In this document: positions 8,847 through 17,729 of the stretch, one piece after another
Position numbering within the stretch: position 1 is the stretch's first letter
Layout: each line of letters starts with the position of its first letter
The notes under the pieces: generated by a model
Seen by the model: only the letters and a program-made list of their open reading frames with translations
Database searches by the model: none
Told to the model about the DNA's origin: nothing
Made by a program: the position numbers and the translations under genes
From: Aliishimia sp963678085
GTDB lineage: Bacteria; Pseudomonadota; Alphaproteobacteria; Rhodobacterales; Rhodobacteraceae
Direction of reading: 5' to 3'
Assembly (NCBI GenBank): GCA_963678085.1
Contig: OY782680.1
Coordinates: 2,170,001-2,234,000, forward strand
Length of the DNA: 64,000 nt

Positions 8847-10018
8847 TATTTTGCCGCCTTAGAAGGCAGCGCGCGCTCCGCAAGACGGGCAAAATAGCTT
8901 GCGCCAATTTCAGACAGCGCATCATTGAAATTATAAGCCGGATGGTGCAGCCCCGCGCTTGGCCCCTGCCCCAGGAAAATGTAGTTTCCGGGCCGCTCTT
9001 CGAGCATAAAGGAAAAATCCTCAGCCCCCGCCAGCGGATCTACCGCCCCGTCAATCTTGTCTGCCCCTGAAATTTCCGCAGCCACCGAAAGCGCAAACTC
9101 CGTCTGCTCGGCCCGATTTACCGTCGCGGGATAGCCAATATTGATTTCAAGCTCGGCTGAGACCCCAAAACTTGCCGCCTGCCCTGCGACAATCTCGCGG
9201 ATACGACGATGGATCAGCTCTTGCACCTCTTTGGAAAAACTGCGGATCGTTCCATTCAGCCACGCGGTCTCGGGCACCACATTATTCGCAGTGCCAGTGT
9301 GGATTTGGGTCACAGATACAACCGCCTGCTCGATCGACGGCACGTTGCGGGACATGATCGTTTGCAAAGCTTGGCCCAAAGCGCAGGCGGCAATGACCGG
9401 ATCTGTGCAAAGCTCTGGCGTGGCCCCATGCCCGCCGCGCCCCGTGAGAGTGATGGTAAATGTATCAACAGCCGCCATGATCGCCCCATTGCGCGTGGCA
9501 AAAAACCCAAGCTCCAGATCAGGAACATTGTGCAACGCGTAGACCTGAGAGATCGCAAACCGCTCCATTATGCCCTCATCGCACATGATTTTTGCACCGC
9601 CCGGCTCTTCCTCTCCGGGTTGAAAAATCAGCGCCACACGGCCAGAAAAATTGCGCGTCTCAGAAAGATATTTCGCAGCGCCCAAAAGCATCGTCGTATG
9701 CCCATCATGGCCGCAAGCATGCATCATGCCTTCATGGGTAGAGCGATAGGGCAGATTTGTTTGCTCATCCATCGGCAAAGCATCAAAATCAGCGCGCAAA
9801 CCAATAGTCTCGCCCGGCCCATCGCCATTGATCACGGCGACAATGCCAGTTTGCGCAATGCCTTCATGAATCTCATCCACACCAAATTCACGCAGCTTTT
9901 GCGCAATAAAGGCCGCTGTTTTGGGGCAATCCAGCTCAAGTTCGGGGATTTGATGCAGATATTGACGCCACTGGGCCATCTCCCCGGACAACTCAGAAAT
10001 GCGGCTAATGACAGGCAT
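8846..10018 (-). CDS. M20 family amidohydrolase (hippurate hydrolase/aminoacylase type)
   Basis: 390 residues. It belongs to the M20D-type metal-dependent amidohydrolases that release N-acyl groups from amino acids. Metal and catalytic positions are visible: HACGHDGH (Cys and His ligands, about 100-107), GEEEPGG with the catalytic Glu pair, LHNVP with a His ligand, and the final GLHHPAYNFND. No signal peptide is seen, so it is cytosolic. As first gene of the unit with two ureohydrolases, it may deacylate an acylated guanidino compound or amino acid before urea is removed; that pathway is inference. It is divergent from mazG, leaving 65 bases between starts. Confidence 0.85.
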   Translation of the reverse strand: MPVISRISELSGEMAQWRQYLHQIPELELDCPKTAAFIAQKLREFGVDEIHEGIAQTGIVAVINGDGPGETIGLRADFDALPMDEQTNLPYRSTHEGMMHACGHDGHTTMLLGAAKYLSETRNFSGRVALIFQPGEEEPGGAKIMCDEGIMERFAISQVYALHNVPDLELGFFATRNGAIMAAVDTFTITLTGRGGHGATPELCTDPVIAACALGQALQTIMSRNVPSIEQAVVSVTQIHTGTANNVVPETAWLNGTIRSFSKEVQELIHRRIREIVAGQAASFGVSAELEINIGYPATVNRAEQTEFALSVAAEISGADKIDGAVDPLAGAEDFSFMLEERPGNYIFLGQGPSAGLHHPAYNFNDALSEIGASYFARLAERALPSKAAK

Positions 10019-10083
10019 GGGCTAGACTCCGGTATCTCATCGCGTAACAAGCGGTATGAGACACTATCACGCGAGGCGCTGCA

Positions 10084-10890
10084 ATGCCTGATGATCCTAT
10101 CTTTTCGAGCAAGCCCGGAATGGAGCGGCTTTTGCAAATTATGCAAAGACTTCGCGATCCAGAGACCGGATGCCCTTGGGATATAGAGCAAACTTTGCAA
10201 ACCATTGCGCCTTACACGATTGAAGAGGCCTATGAGGTTGCCGATGCGATTGATCGGCTTGCCTTTGAAGATCTGCGCTCAGAGCTTGGGGATTTGCTGC
10301 TGCAAGTGGTTTATCACACCGCAATCACGAAGGAGATGGGGCAGTTTTCGTTCCAGGATGTCGCCGAGTCGATTTCGCAAAAGATGATTGATCGGCATCC
10401 GCATGTCTTTGGCTCTGAAAATCGCGACAAATCCGCAGAGCAGCAAACCAAGGATTGGGAAGAAATCAAAGCGCTGGAGCGCAGCAAACGTGCCGAGACA
10501 GGTGTTTTGGACGGGATTGCGCAGAATTTGCCCGCTTTGTTGCGCGCGGTAAAGTTGCAAAACCGGGCGGCGCGCGTGGGCTTTGATTGGCCGGATGCGG
10601 CCCATGTTTTGGATAAGATCGAAGAAGAATGCCGCGAGCTTGTGGAGGCGCAAACGCAGGAGCATGTATTTGAAGAATTTGGCGATCTGTTATTTGTGAT
10701 CGCAAATCTTGCCCGGCATCTAAAAATTGATCCCGAAGCGGCCTTGCGCGCGGCAAATGCAAAATTCACGCGTAGATTCAATGATGTAGAGTGCAAACTT
10801 GCAAAACTCGGGAAGACGCCGCAGCAAAGTGATCTGGCGCAGATGGATGCGCTTTGGGATGAAGTAAAGCGCGAGGAGCGGCAATCTTGA
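10084..10890 (+). CDS. mazG: Nucleoside triphosphate pyrophosphohydrolase MazG
   Basis: 268 residues, the normal length for the two-domain form. MazG hydrolyses NTPs to NMP and pyrophosphate, cleaning the pool and lowering ppGpp in some bacteria. The first domain starts with LRDPETGCPWD and has the EEAYEVADAI metal site (EExxE-type) followed by ELGDLLLQVVYH. A second copy of the motif appears in EEECRELVEA followed by FGDLLFVIANLARH. Start choice: the ATG at 10084 gives the usual short N-terminal extension before MERLLQIM. Confidence 0.93.
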   Translation: MPDDPIFSSKPGMERLLQIMQRLRDPETGCPWDIEQTLQTIAPYTIEEAYEVADAIDRLAFEDLRSELGDLLLQVVYHTAITKEMGQFSFQDVAESISQKMIDRHPHVFGSENRDKSAEQQTKDWEEIKALERSKRAETGVLDGIAQNLPALLRAVKLQNRAARVGFDWPDAAHVLDKIEEECRELVEAQTQEHVFEEFGDLLFVIANLARHLKIDPEAALRAANAKFTRRFNDVECKLAKLGKTPQQSDLAQMDALWDEVKREERQS

Positions 10891-10949
10891 CCTTTCTTCT
10901 CTGGACTCAATGAAAGCCCCGCAGCATTGTGGCTTTGTGATCCGATTGA

Positions 10950-11906
10950 ATGAAAGACCCCTACGTGCCCCCCCGAAAAATCATTATTGATACTGACCCT
11001 GGCCAAGATGATGCTGTTGCGATTTGTCTAGCGCTTGCCAGCCCCGACGAGATTGACCTGCTTGGAATAACCGCCGTTGCGGGCAATGTTCCGCTGACGC
11101 TCACCGAAAAGAATGCGCGAATTGTCTGTGAGTTGGCCGGTTTTGCGCAAACCCCGGTATTTGCCGGTTGCGATGCCCCCTTGCACCGCCCTCTGGTCAC
11201 GGCTGAGCATGTGCACGGGAAAACCGGGCTGGATGGGCCAGATCTGCCGGATCCTGTGATGCCACTACAACCTGGTCATGCGGTTGATTTCATTATAGAA
11301 ACCCTGCGCGCGCACCCTGGCGGGACAGTCACGCTCTGCCCGCTTGGCCCGCTGAGCAATATCGCAACAGCCTTTCAAAAAGCGCCAGACATCATCGAGA
11401 AAGTGCAAGAGATTGTCCTTATGGGCGGGGCCTATTTTGAGGTCGGAAATATCACGCCCACCGCTGAGTTTAACATTTACGTTGACCCAGAAGCCGCTGA
11501 TATTGTGATGAAATCTGGCGCTCAAATCACAATATTGCCACTGGATGTGACCCATAAAGCACTGGTCACCAAAGCGCGCAATGACGCCTTCCGCGCGCTG
11601 GGGACAAAGGTTGGGGTTGCCGTTGCGCAGATGACCGATTTCTTTGAGCGCTTTGATAAGGAAAAATATGGCTCGACGGGTGCGCCGCTGCATGACCCTT
11701 GTGTGATTGCCTATTTGCTTAAACCAGAGCTGTTTTCGGGCCGCTTCATCAATGTCGAGATTGAGACGCAATCAGAGCTCACCCTTGGCATGACGGTGGC
11801 TGATTGGTGGGGGGTAACGGATCGCCCGGCCAATGCCACATTTATCGGCGATCTTGATTCGGATGGCTTTTTCGAGCTGCTAACCCAGCGTTTGGCCCGG
11901 CTGTGA
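10950..11906 (+). CDS. Inosine-uridine preferring nucleoside hydrolase
   Basis: 318 residues. The N-terminal DTDPGQDDA motif (about 14-22) carries the calcium-binding aspartates of the IunH/RihA-type nucleoside hydrolases, which cleave nucleosides to base and ribose. GNIxxTAEFNIYVDPEAA in the middle and HDPCVIAYLL near the C terminus (the His-Asp active-site pair) complete the pattern. The exact nucleoside preference cannot be told. It follows mazG after 59 bases and its stop overlaps the GTG start of the acetyltransferase gene, fitting a small nucleotide-metabolism operon. Confidence 0.9.
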   Translation: MKDPYVPPRKIIIDTDPGQDDAVAICLALASPDEIDLLGITAVAGNVPLTLTEKNARIVCELAGFAQTPVFAGCDAPLHRPLVTAEHVHGKTGLDGPDLPDPVMPLQPGHAVDFIIETLRAHPGGTVTLCPLGPLSNIATAFQKAPDIIEKVQEIVLMGGAYFEVGNITPTAEFNIYVDPEAADIVMKSGAQITILPLDVTHKALVTKARNDAFRALGTKVGVAVAQMTDFFERFDKEKYGSTGAPLHDPCVIAYLLKPELFSGRFINVEIETQSELTLGMTVADWWGVTDRPANATFIGDLDSDGFFELLTQRLARL

Positions 11907-12355
11907 AAGCCGCGCTGACCCTCGCGCAGGCCACGCATTTTGAGGTGCTTTTGGCAATGGTTTCGGCCTTTCATGCGGAGCTTGGTTTAGGCACAAAACA
12001 AGAGACGCAACGCGCCGCGATTGAAGGGCTGGTGTCAAACATCCCGCATGGATCTGCCTATTTGATTGGCCCCACGCGCGCGCCCATTGGCTATTGTGTG
12101 ATCAGTTTTGGCTGGTCCGTTGAATTTGGCGGGCTCGACGCTGTGCTGGATGAGCTTTACATTCGCCCCAATGTGCGTGGGCGCGGGCTGGCCAGCGAAG
12201 TGCTTCAAACCCTGCCAGACGCCTTGGCTAAGCAAGCGGATCTAAAGGCCATTCATTTGGAAGTTCGCGAAACCGATCAAGCAGCGGCCCGACTTTATCA
12301 GCGGGCGGGATTTCACCGGCGCACGGGCTATCTCATGATGACGCGGAGTTTCTAG
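11903..12355 (+). CDS. GNAT family N-acetyltransferase
   Basis: 150 residues with a GTG start that overlaps the preceding stop as GTGA. The acetyl-CoA-binding motif A appears as LYIRPNVRGRGLASEVL (about 86-102), with the RGRGLA loop typical of GNAT enzymes. The C-terminal AARLYQRAGFHRRTGYL segment is motif B. The substrate is unknown. It sits 3 bases before selO. Confidence 0.85.
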   Translation: MKAALTLAQATHFEVLLAMVSAFHAELGLGTKQETQRAAIEGLVSNIPHGSAYLIGPTRAPIGYCVISFGWSVEFGGLDAVLDELYIRPNVRGRGLASEVLQTLPDALAKQADLKAIHLEVRETDQAAARLYQRAGFHRRTGYLMMTRSF

Positions 12356-12358
12356 CCG

Positions 12359-13750
12359 ATGCCCGATTTCGACAATAGCTATGCGCGCCTGCCTTCAGTG
12401 TTTTATACCAAGCTGGCCCCGACCCCGGTGAAAGCGCCGCAGTTGGTTGCCTTTAACGACGGGCTTGCCGCAGAGCTTGGGTTTGCGCAGCTTTCCCCTG
12501 AGCAGTGCGCGCAGGTTTTTGCAGGCAATGAGATCTTGGGGGGCATGCAGCCTTTGGCGCAGCTTTATGCCGGGCATCAATTTGGCAATTTTGTCCCGCA
12601 GCTGGGCGATGGGCGGGCGCATCTTCTGGGCGAGGTGATTGATAGCGCAGGGCTGCGGCGCGATATTCAGCTAAAGGGATCGGGACCAACCCCCTATTCG
12701 CGGCGCGGGGATGGGCGCGCTTGGCTGGGGCCGGTTTTGCGGGAATATATTGTTTCTGAGGCAATGCATGCGCTTGGCGTGCCAACAACACGCGCTTTGG
12801 CGGCCGTGACAACAGGCGAGAAAATCTACCGCGAGCAAGGCGCACTGCCCGGCGCGGTGCTGACCCGTATTGCCAGCTCGCATATCCGCGTGGGCACTTT
12901 CCAAGTTTTTGCCGCGCGCGGCGATGTTGAAAACCTGAAGATCCTGACAGACTACGCGATCCAGCGCCATTACCCGGATGCAGATGGGCCCTTGGGCCTT
13001 TTGCGCGCGGTTTGCGCCGCCCAGGCAGAGCTGATCGCCGCTTGGATGTCGTTTGGCTTTATTCATGGCGTTATGAATACCGATAATTGCAGCATCGCTG
13101 GCGAGACGATTGATTATGGTCCTTGCGCCTTTATGGATGCGTTTCACCCTGGACGCGTGTTTTCCTCGATTGATCATGGGGGGCGTTATGCTTTTGGCAA
13201 TCAGCCGCGTATTGCGCTGTGGAATATGGTGCAATTTGCGAATGCCTTGATTCACCAAATGCCTGAACCTTCGCAGGCCGTGAAAGACGCAAATGAGATT
13301 ATTGACGTCATGTCTGGGCAAATCCAGGCCGCATGGCTGCGCAGATTTGGGCAGAAAATTGGGATCCATAACGCCGAGCCAGACGATTTTGACCTGATCG
13401 AAGCGCTTTTGACCTGGATGAGCGAGACGCAAGCGGATTTCACCAAGACGTTTCGCGCCCTAGCTGATGGAGCGGCCATTGGCCCAAGCGACTGGCAGGT
13501 GCGCTGGTCTGCGCGGGTTGCGCAAGAAGCTGATCCCGAGACTTTGATGCAATCGGTTAATCCGGCCTATATCCCCCGCAATCATCGGGTTGAGGAGATG
13601 ATCACCGCCGCGCTGCGCGGGGATTATCACCCTTTCGCAGCGCTTCAAGACGCGCTGGCAACGCCATTTACCGCGCAGCCGGACTATGCGCATCTGGCCG
13701 CCGCCCCGAACGAAGATGAGATTGTGCCAGCGACTTTTTGCGGCACATAG
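12359..13750 (+). CDS. selO: Protein adenylyltransferase SelO (pseudokinase-fold AMPylase)
   Basis: 463 residues. SelO has a protein-kinase-like fold but transfers AMP from ATP to Ser/Thr/Tyr residues of proteins. Visible signatures are AGHQFGNFVPQLGDGRA (about 71-87), QLKGSGPTPYSRRGDGRA with the ATP-binding Lys at about 106, and HGVMNTDNCSI followed by IDYGP, the SelO versions of the kinase catalytic and metal-binding loops. The C terminus ends TFCGT; a Cys (or selenocysteine in animals) near the C terminus is a known family feature. It lies between a GNAT gene and a Fur-family regulator. Confidence 0.93.
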   Translation: MPDFDNSYARLPSVFYTKLAPTPVKAPQLVAFNDGLAAELGFAQLSPEQCAQVFAGNEILGGMQPLAQLYAGHQFGNFVPQLGDGRAHLLGEVIDSAGLRRDIQLKGSGPTPYSRRGDGRAWLGPVLREYIVSEAMHALGVPTTRALAAVTTGEKIYREQGALPGAVLTRIASSHIRVGTFQVFAARGDVENLKILTDYAIQRHYPDADGPLGLLRAVCAAQAELIAAWMSFGFIHGVMNTDNCSIAGETIDYGPCAFMDAFHPGRVFSSIDHGGRYAFGNQPRIALWNMVQFANALIHQMPEPSQAVKDANEIIDVMSGQIQAAWLRRFGQKIGIHNAEPDDFDLIEALLTWMSETQADFTKTFRALADGAAIGPSDWQVRWSARVAQEADPETLMQSVNPAYIPRNHRVEEMITAALRGDYHPFAALQDALATPFTAQPDYAHLAAAPNEDEIVPATFCGT

Positions 13751-13820
13751 GCACGCTGCGGGTAGAAAAGCGGCGCAGTTTTGCGATAAAAGGCCAGCAA
13801 ATCCAGGCTCCGGGGGCGGC

Positions 13821-14237
13821 ATGACATCGCAAAGTTTTACATCTCGCTTAGAGGCCAAAGGTCTGCGCATGACCGAGCAGCGGCGCGTTGTTGCCAAGGT
13901 TTTGCAGGAAAGCGATGACCACCCCGATGTCGAGGCGCTGTATGCCCGCGCGCAAGAGATCGATCCGGCCATTTCGATTGCCACAGTCTATCGCACCGTA
14001 AAACTGTTTGAAGAGGCGGGCCTGCTGGAAAAGCTCGAATTTGGCGATGGCCGCGCCCGCTATGAGGATGCAGATCGCGACCATCATGATCATTTGATTG
14101 ATCTGAGCACGGGCCAGGTCATTGAATTTGTTGATCCAGAAATCGAAGCGCTTCAGGAAAAGATTGCGGCCAAACTGGGCTATGAACTCAAGGGGCACAA
14201 ATTAGAGCTGTATGGCGTACCTAAGAAATCATCCTAG
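13821..14237 (+). CDS. Fur family metalloregulator (Fur/Mur type)
   Basis: 138 residues from the ATG at 13821; the open frame extends upstream but the family start MTSQSFTSRLEAKGLRMTEQR fits here. The winged helix spans about 10-85 with the recognition segment ISIATVYRTVKLFEEAGL. The metal region has DRDHHDHLIDLSTGQVIEF (His 88, 89, 91). There are no cysteines, so the structural zinc site of some Fur/Zur proteins is absent. In Rhodobacteraceae the protein of this type often acts as Mur, the manganese-uptake regulator; Fur versus Mur cannot be decided here. It shares a CTAG stop overlap with the opposite gene. Confidence 0.88.
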   Translation: MTSQSFTSRLEAKGLRMTEQRRVVAKVLQESDDHPDVEALYARAQEIDPAISIATVYRTVKLFEEAGLLEKLEFGDGRARYEDADRDHHDHLIDLSTGQVIEFVDPEIEALQEKIAAKLGYELKGHKLELYGVPKKSS

Positions 14238-15382
14238 CCTATCAGTTGGCTTTCCTTGGTCAATGTCGCATCATAATGGCGCTTGAGCTGTTGCAAGGCG
14301 ATGCGCAGCACGATTTTGCCGGAACGTGCCGACCAGCCCAGCTGTTGCTCCGCGCTTTCCAGCCCTTCCAGGAAACAACAACAGCGCAGCACAACATCGC
14401 TTAGCCCCGGCCCCAGCTCTTTGAGCGCCGCCACGACACGCGCTTGCGCTGCATCCGGGCCAAAGCCCTTTGCGCTCGGGTCTCCATGGTCAATGCGCCC
14501 AGACACATATGCATCCCAATGTTCTGAAACTTGCGTGCTCATTTGCGCCAGTTCAAAATCTTCGCGCAGACGCTCGCCGCAGCGCACAAGCGCATCGCTA
14601 AGAAACGGCTGGCCCGATTTATCCCGTCGGCGCGCGAGAGCGGTCAAAGGGCTATCTGCAAGGTTATACCGGACTTTGCGGGGCTGGCCCAGATCGTCGC
14701 GAATCGTGCGTTCGCCCCAGACCTTTGTTGCGCCCATAAACTGTGCGGGGGCCTCGGCCAGCTCTCGCGATTTGCCAGTTGAGGCCGGTTCGGGAAAAGC
14801 GCCAAGCGCGTTCGTCAAAGCGGTTCTGCCCGCCTGCGTGACGGTATAGCGTAAGATTCGGCCCGTATTCGTGGTTTCAATCCAGCCGCGCAGCGCCAAA
14901 TCTTGCGCCACTTGCTGGGTCGCCACAGCCGTGCGCGTGGTGCCCCCCTCTGGGCTTTCGCGCACAACAACAGCCATATCCATATCTTTGGCAACCGCCA
15001 AAACAGCGCCGCTTTCACACATGCGCCTTAAAATACGCAATTCATCTTGGCTGAGATTTTCAGTGCTCATCACACCCCCTTTAGTGTTCGAAACTCGGTC
15101 CTTAGGCTCAAGATCCTTCGAGAGAATTTGGCGAAACTCTGCGGCATCTCCGCCAAAGCTTATCTCTAAGCGCTTGAGCCCCGCATCAAAGAGCGGATCA
15201 TCTCGTTGAAGCTCTACACGACGAAACCGGCGCGACAGGGTTGAGGCATGCATATCTTCTTGCCGCGCTAGATCCCGTATTGAAATGCCGCCCTGCACAT
15301 GCGCCAAATATTGAATGATCGAATAAGGCAGCCCTGTTGCCGCCCCTGATTTTTCCTGTTCACGATGATCAAATTCCGCCAC
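14234..15382 (-). CDS. Helix-turn-helix protein with C-terminal DUF6456 domain
   Basis: 382 residues. The N-terminal part contains an HTH-like segment (ISIRDLARQEDMHASTLSRRF, about 33-53). The last 130 residues match my recollection of DUF6456: YNLADSPLTALARR, then FEGLE-type sequence CCFLEGLESAEQQLGW, then SARSGKIVLRIALQQL. This architecture is common in Rhodobacterales and is annotated there only as a putative transcriptional regulator. It converges on the Fur gene with a shared CTAG, and is divergent from the DUF6477 gene across a 237-base gap. Confidence 0.72.
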   Translation of the reverse strand: MAEFDHREQEKSGAATGLPYSIIQYLAHVQGGISIRDLARQEDMHASTLSRRFRRVELQRDDPLFDAGLKRLEISFGGDAAEFRQILSKDLEPKDRVSNTKGGVMSTENLSQDELRILRRMCESGAVLAVAKDMDMAVVVRESPEGGTTRTAVATQQVAQDLALRGWIETTNTGRILRYTVTQAGRTALTNALGAFPEPASTGKSRELAEAPAQFMGATKVWGERTIRDDLGQPRKVRYNLADSPLTALARRRDKSGQPFLSDALVRCGERLREDFELAQMSTQVSEHWDAYVSGRIDHGDPSAKGFGPDAAQARVVAALKELGPGLSDVVLRCCCFLEGLESAEQQLGWSARSGKIVLRIALQQLKRHYDATLTKESQLIG

Positions 15383-15619
15383 GCGCTAGCCCCTTGCGTC
15401 CTTCGGTGCCTACATCAAAACTTTTATTCAACTTACCCACAAACACTGCGCAATCTATGATTGATCCATGGTTACGGTTTGGTTAATTTACTTTTCGCCC
15501 ATTGATTATTGTTTCTAAACAAAAAAATAACTTTACTATTGCGCGCGGTGGAATCCAGCACCGCGCAACAGGGGCGAATCTATGCAATTTTAACGTGTGT
15601 CAAATGATTGGAGCCCGCT

Positions 15620-15937
15620 ATGCAAGACATCCTCAGCCGCATTTCGATGCTAAATCGCCCCAAGCTTTTGGTTTCAGCTGCCCGCCATGGGGCACAGAAT
15701 TACCAACGGGCAAGACACTTACCGCGCCTTTTGAATCCAGGGGATTCAGTGAAAAACGGGCAAGCTTTGATGCTGCTCAGTGATGTGGAAGACACCCTGA
15801 ACGAGCAACGCTTAAACCATGACACAACCTATTCTTTGATGCGCCATGTGGAGGTTTTGATCGCGATTGTTGGCGAAGCCCAGCTGCTGCGATCTGCGCG
15901 CAGCAAGGCTTACCGAGATGTTAACACCGCTACATAA
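15620..15937 (+). CDS. DUF6477 family protein
   Basis: 105 residues from the ATG at 15620 (a TTG 12 bases upstream is a poorer choice). The start MQDILSRISMLNRPKLLVSAARHG and the later YSLMRHVEVLIAIVGEAQLL match the pattern I remember for DUF6477, a small Rhodobacterales family with unknown function. It is divergent from the DUF6456 regulator, and the pair may share the 237-base intergenic region. The 3' end overlaps the MttB-family gene on the other strand by 8 bases. Confidence 0.7.
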   Translation: MQDILSRISMLNRPKLLVSAARHGAQNYQRARHLPRLLNPGDSVKNGQALMLLSDVEDTLNEQRLNHDTTYSLMRHVEVLIAIVGEAQLLRSARSKAYRDVNTAT

Positions 15938-17468
15938 TTGCGTCGGGCGTCGAGGCTTTTTTATCCGCAACGTAAGCGTTCAGCGCCTCTTCAATCGCGG
16001 GATCCAGAGCCGGTCTTTGATATTGTGACAGCAATGTTTCCACCCGGATGCGGGCCAGTTCCATTGTGTCGCGCGCGCCCTCTTCTTCCCATGTCTCAAA
16101 GGGTTTGTAATCCAGCAGATCGGACTTCCAGAAGGCGGTTTTGAAATTCGCTTGGGTATGGGCACAGCCTAGATAATGCCCGCCGGGCCCGACCTCTGCG
16201 ATGGCATCAAGGGCTTGCGCATTTTCGTCCATCTCAATGCCTTGGGCCATATGGTGCAGCGCGCCAAGCTGATCGGCATCCATCACGAATTTCTCGAACG
16301 AAGAAACCAGCCCGCCCTCAAGCCAGCCGCAGGAATGCAGCATGAAATTCACACCAGACAGCAGCCCCATATTCAGCGAATTGGCGCTCTCGTAGGCAGC
16401 TTGCGCATCGGGCAGTTTCGAGCCGGTAAAGCCCCCGGCCGAGCGATAGGGCAACCCAAGACGGCGCGCGATCTGGCCAGCGCCATAGGTGATTTTGCTG
16501 GCCTCGGGCGTGCCAAAGGTTGGCGCACCGGAATTCATATCAATTGAGCTTACAAAAGTTCCCATAATCACCGGCGCACCTGCACGGCAAAGCTGGTTAT
16601 AAGCGACACCGGCGAGGCATTCCGCCATCACTTGGGTCAGCGTTCCGGCCACAGAAACCGGTGCCATCGCGCCCCCAACGATGAAGGGCGAGACGATACA
16701 GGCCTGATTCGCCTCTGCATACACCTCCATCGCGCCCATCATCACATCATCAAAGGTCATGGGAGAGTTGATGTTGATCAGCGAGGTCATCACTGTGCGA
16801 TCGTTCAGCCCGCCAAAGAGAATCTCCGACATCTCAACCGAATCGCGAGCACGCACCGGCTCGGTCACAGATCCCATATAGGGCTTATCGCTGAGCGTCA
16901 TATGCGCATGCAGCATATCTAAATGGCGTTTATTGACTGCCACATCGGTTGGCTCGCACACGGTTCCGCCAGAATGATGCAGCCATTTGGACATATAGCC
17001 CAGCTTCACAAAATTACGGAAATCTTCCATCGTTGCATAGCGCCGCCCGCCCAGTGCATCGCGCACGAAAGGCGGGCCATAAACCGGGGCAAGCACCAAG
17101 TTGCGCCCACCGATTTCAACACTGCGCTCGGGATTGCGCGCATGCTGGGTAAAGCTTTTGGGCGCGGTTTTGATCAACTGACGGGCCAGGCCACGCGGAA
17201 TTCGCACCCGCTCGCCGCGCACATCGGCCCCCGCCTCTTTCCAGCGCTCAAGCGCACCGGGATTTGAGACAAAGTTGACGCCGATCTCTTCCAGCACCTT
17301 TTCGGCATTGTTTTCGATGATCTCAAGCGCCTCTTCATGCAGGATCTCGAAATCGGGAATATTGCGCTGGATGTATTTTGCGGTCTCAAAAGAAACAGCG
17401 CTACGCTCTGCACGCCGCGCCGCGCCGCCACCGCCCCGTCCACGTCTGCGTGCCGTTGCATCTGCCAT
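15930..17468 (-). CDS. Trimethylamine methyltransferase (MttB) family protein, non-pyrrolysine type
   Basis: 512 residues from the ATG at 17468 (MADATARRRGRGGGG); the frame remains open upstream to 17534, but that part is unlike the family. MttB-superfamily TIM-barrel enzymes move a methyl group from a quaternary or tertiary amine to a corrinoid protein. Segments such as EIGVNFVSNPGALERWKEAGADV near the N terminus and GVNFMLHSCGWLEGGL near residue 380 are typical. The frame is uninterrupted by an internal TAG, so it is one of the non-pyrrolysine members, like the glycine-betaine enzyme MtgB. The substrate is unknown. No corrinoid protein gene is adjacent, but a RamA-like activator lies at 57491. 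Confidence 0.85.
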   Translation of the reverse strand: MADATARRRGRGGGGAARRAERSAVSFETAKYIQRNIPDFEILHEEALEIIENNAEKVLEEIGVNFVSNPGALERWKEAGADVRGERVRIPRGLARQLIKTAPKSFTQHARNPERSVEIGGRNLVLAPVYGPPFVRDALGGRRYATMEDFRNFVKLGYMSKWLHHSGGTVCEPTDVAVNKRHLDMLHAHMTLSDKPYMGSVTEPVRARDSVEMSEILFGGLNDRTVMTSLININSPMTFDDVMMGAMEVYAEANQACIVSPFIVGGAMAPVSVAGTLTQVMAECLAGVAYNQLCRAGAPVIMGTFVSSIDMNSGAPTFGTPEASKITYGAGQIARRLGLPYRSAGGFTGSKLPDAQAAYESANSLNMGLLSGVNFMLHSCGWLEGGLVSSFEKFVMDADQLGALHHMAQGIEMDENAQALDAIAEVGPGGHYLGCAHTQANFKTAFWKSDLLDYKPFETWEEEGARDTMELARIRVETLLSQYQRPALDPAIEEALNAYVADKKASTPDAIM

Positions 17469-17701
17469 GTGCCAATCCCCTTTTGCATACCCAATCGCTG
17501 CTCTGTGCTTACCCAAAGCACAAGATCGCCCCATAACAGATCGCGCCCCTTGGCATCAAAAAGCGACAAACTGGATGTAAATTGATTAAACGCCCCGGCA
17601 ATTTCCCGACCTGTAGTGCGGGTTGTTGGCGTTTGGTTTTATCCCTTTGCTCCAATTACGCAAACGCGGACGCGGCCCCACCCAGAGATCTGACCGCTTC
17701 C

Positions 17702-17726
17702 AAAAAAAGAGAGGCTGCGCGCAGCC
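17702..17726 (-). terminator. Rho-independent terminator of the C26 hydrolase gene
   Basis: The perfect palindrome GGCTGCGCGCAGCC (17713-17726) is followed on the minus strand by a short TCTC and then seven T (complement of 17702-17708). It lies 4 bases past the stop of the gene ending at 17730. Confidence 0.8.
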
Positions 17727-17729
17727 CGA

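Noticed and set aside
9209..10186. 325-residue plus-strand frame
   Set aside because: Antisense to the M20 hydrolase, whose motifs are complete; it also runs into mazG.
15930..17468. Pyrrolysine-containing MttB
   Set aside because: The frame has no internal TAG, and no pylT or pylS is visible.
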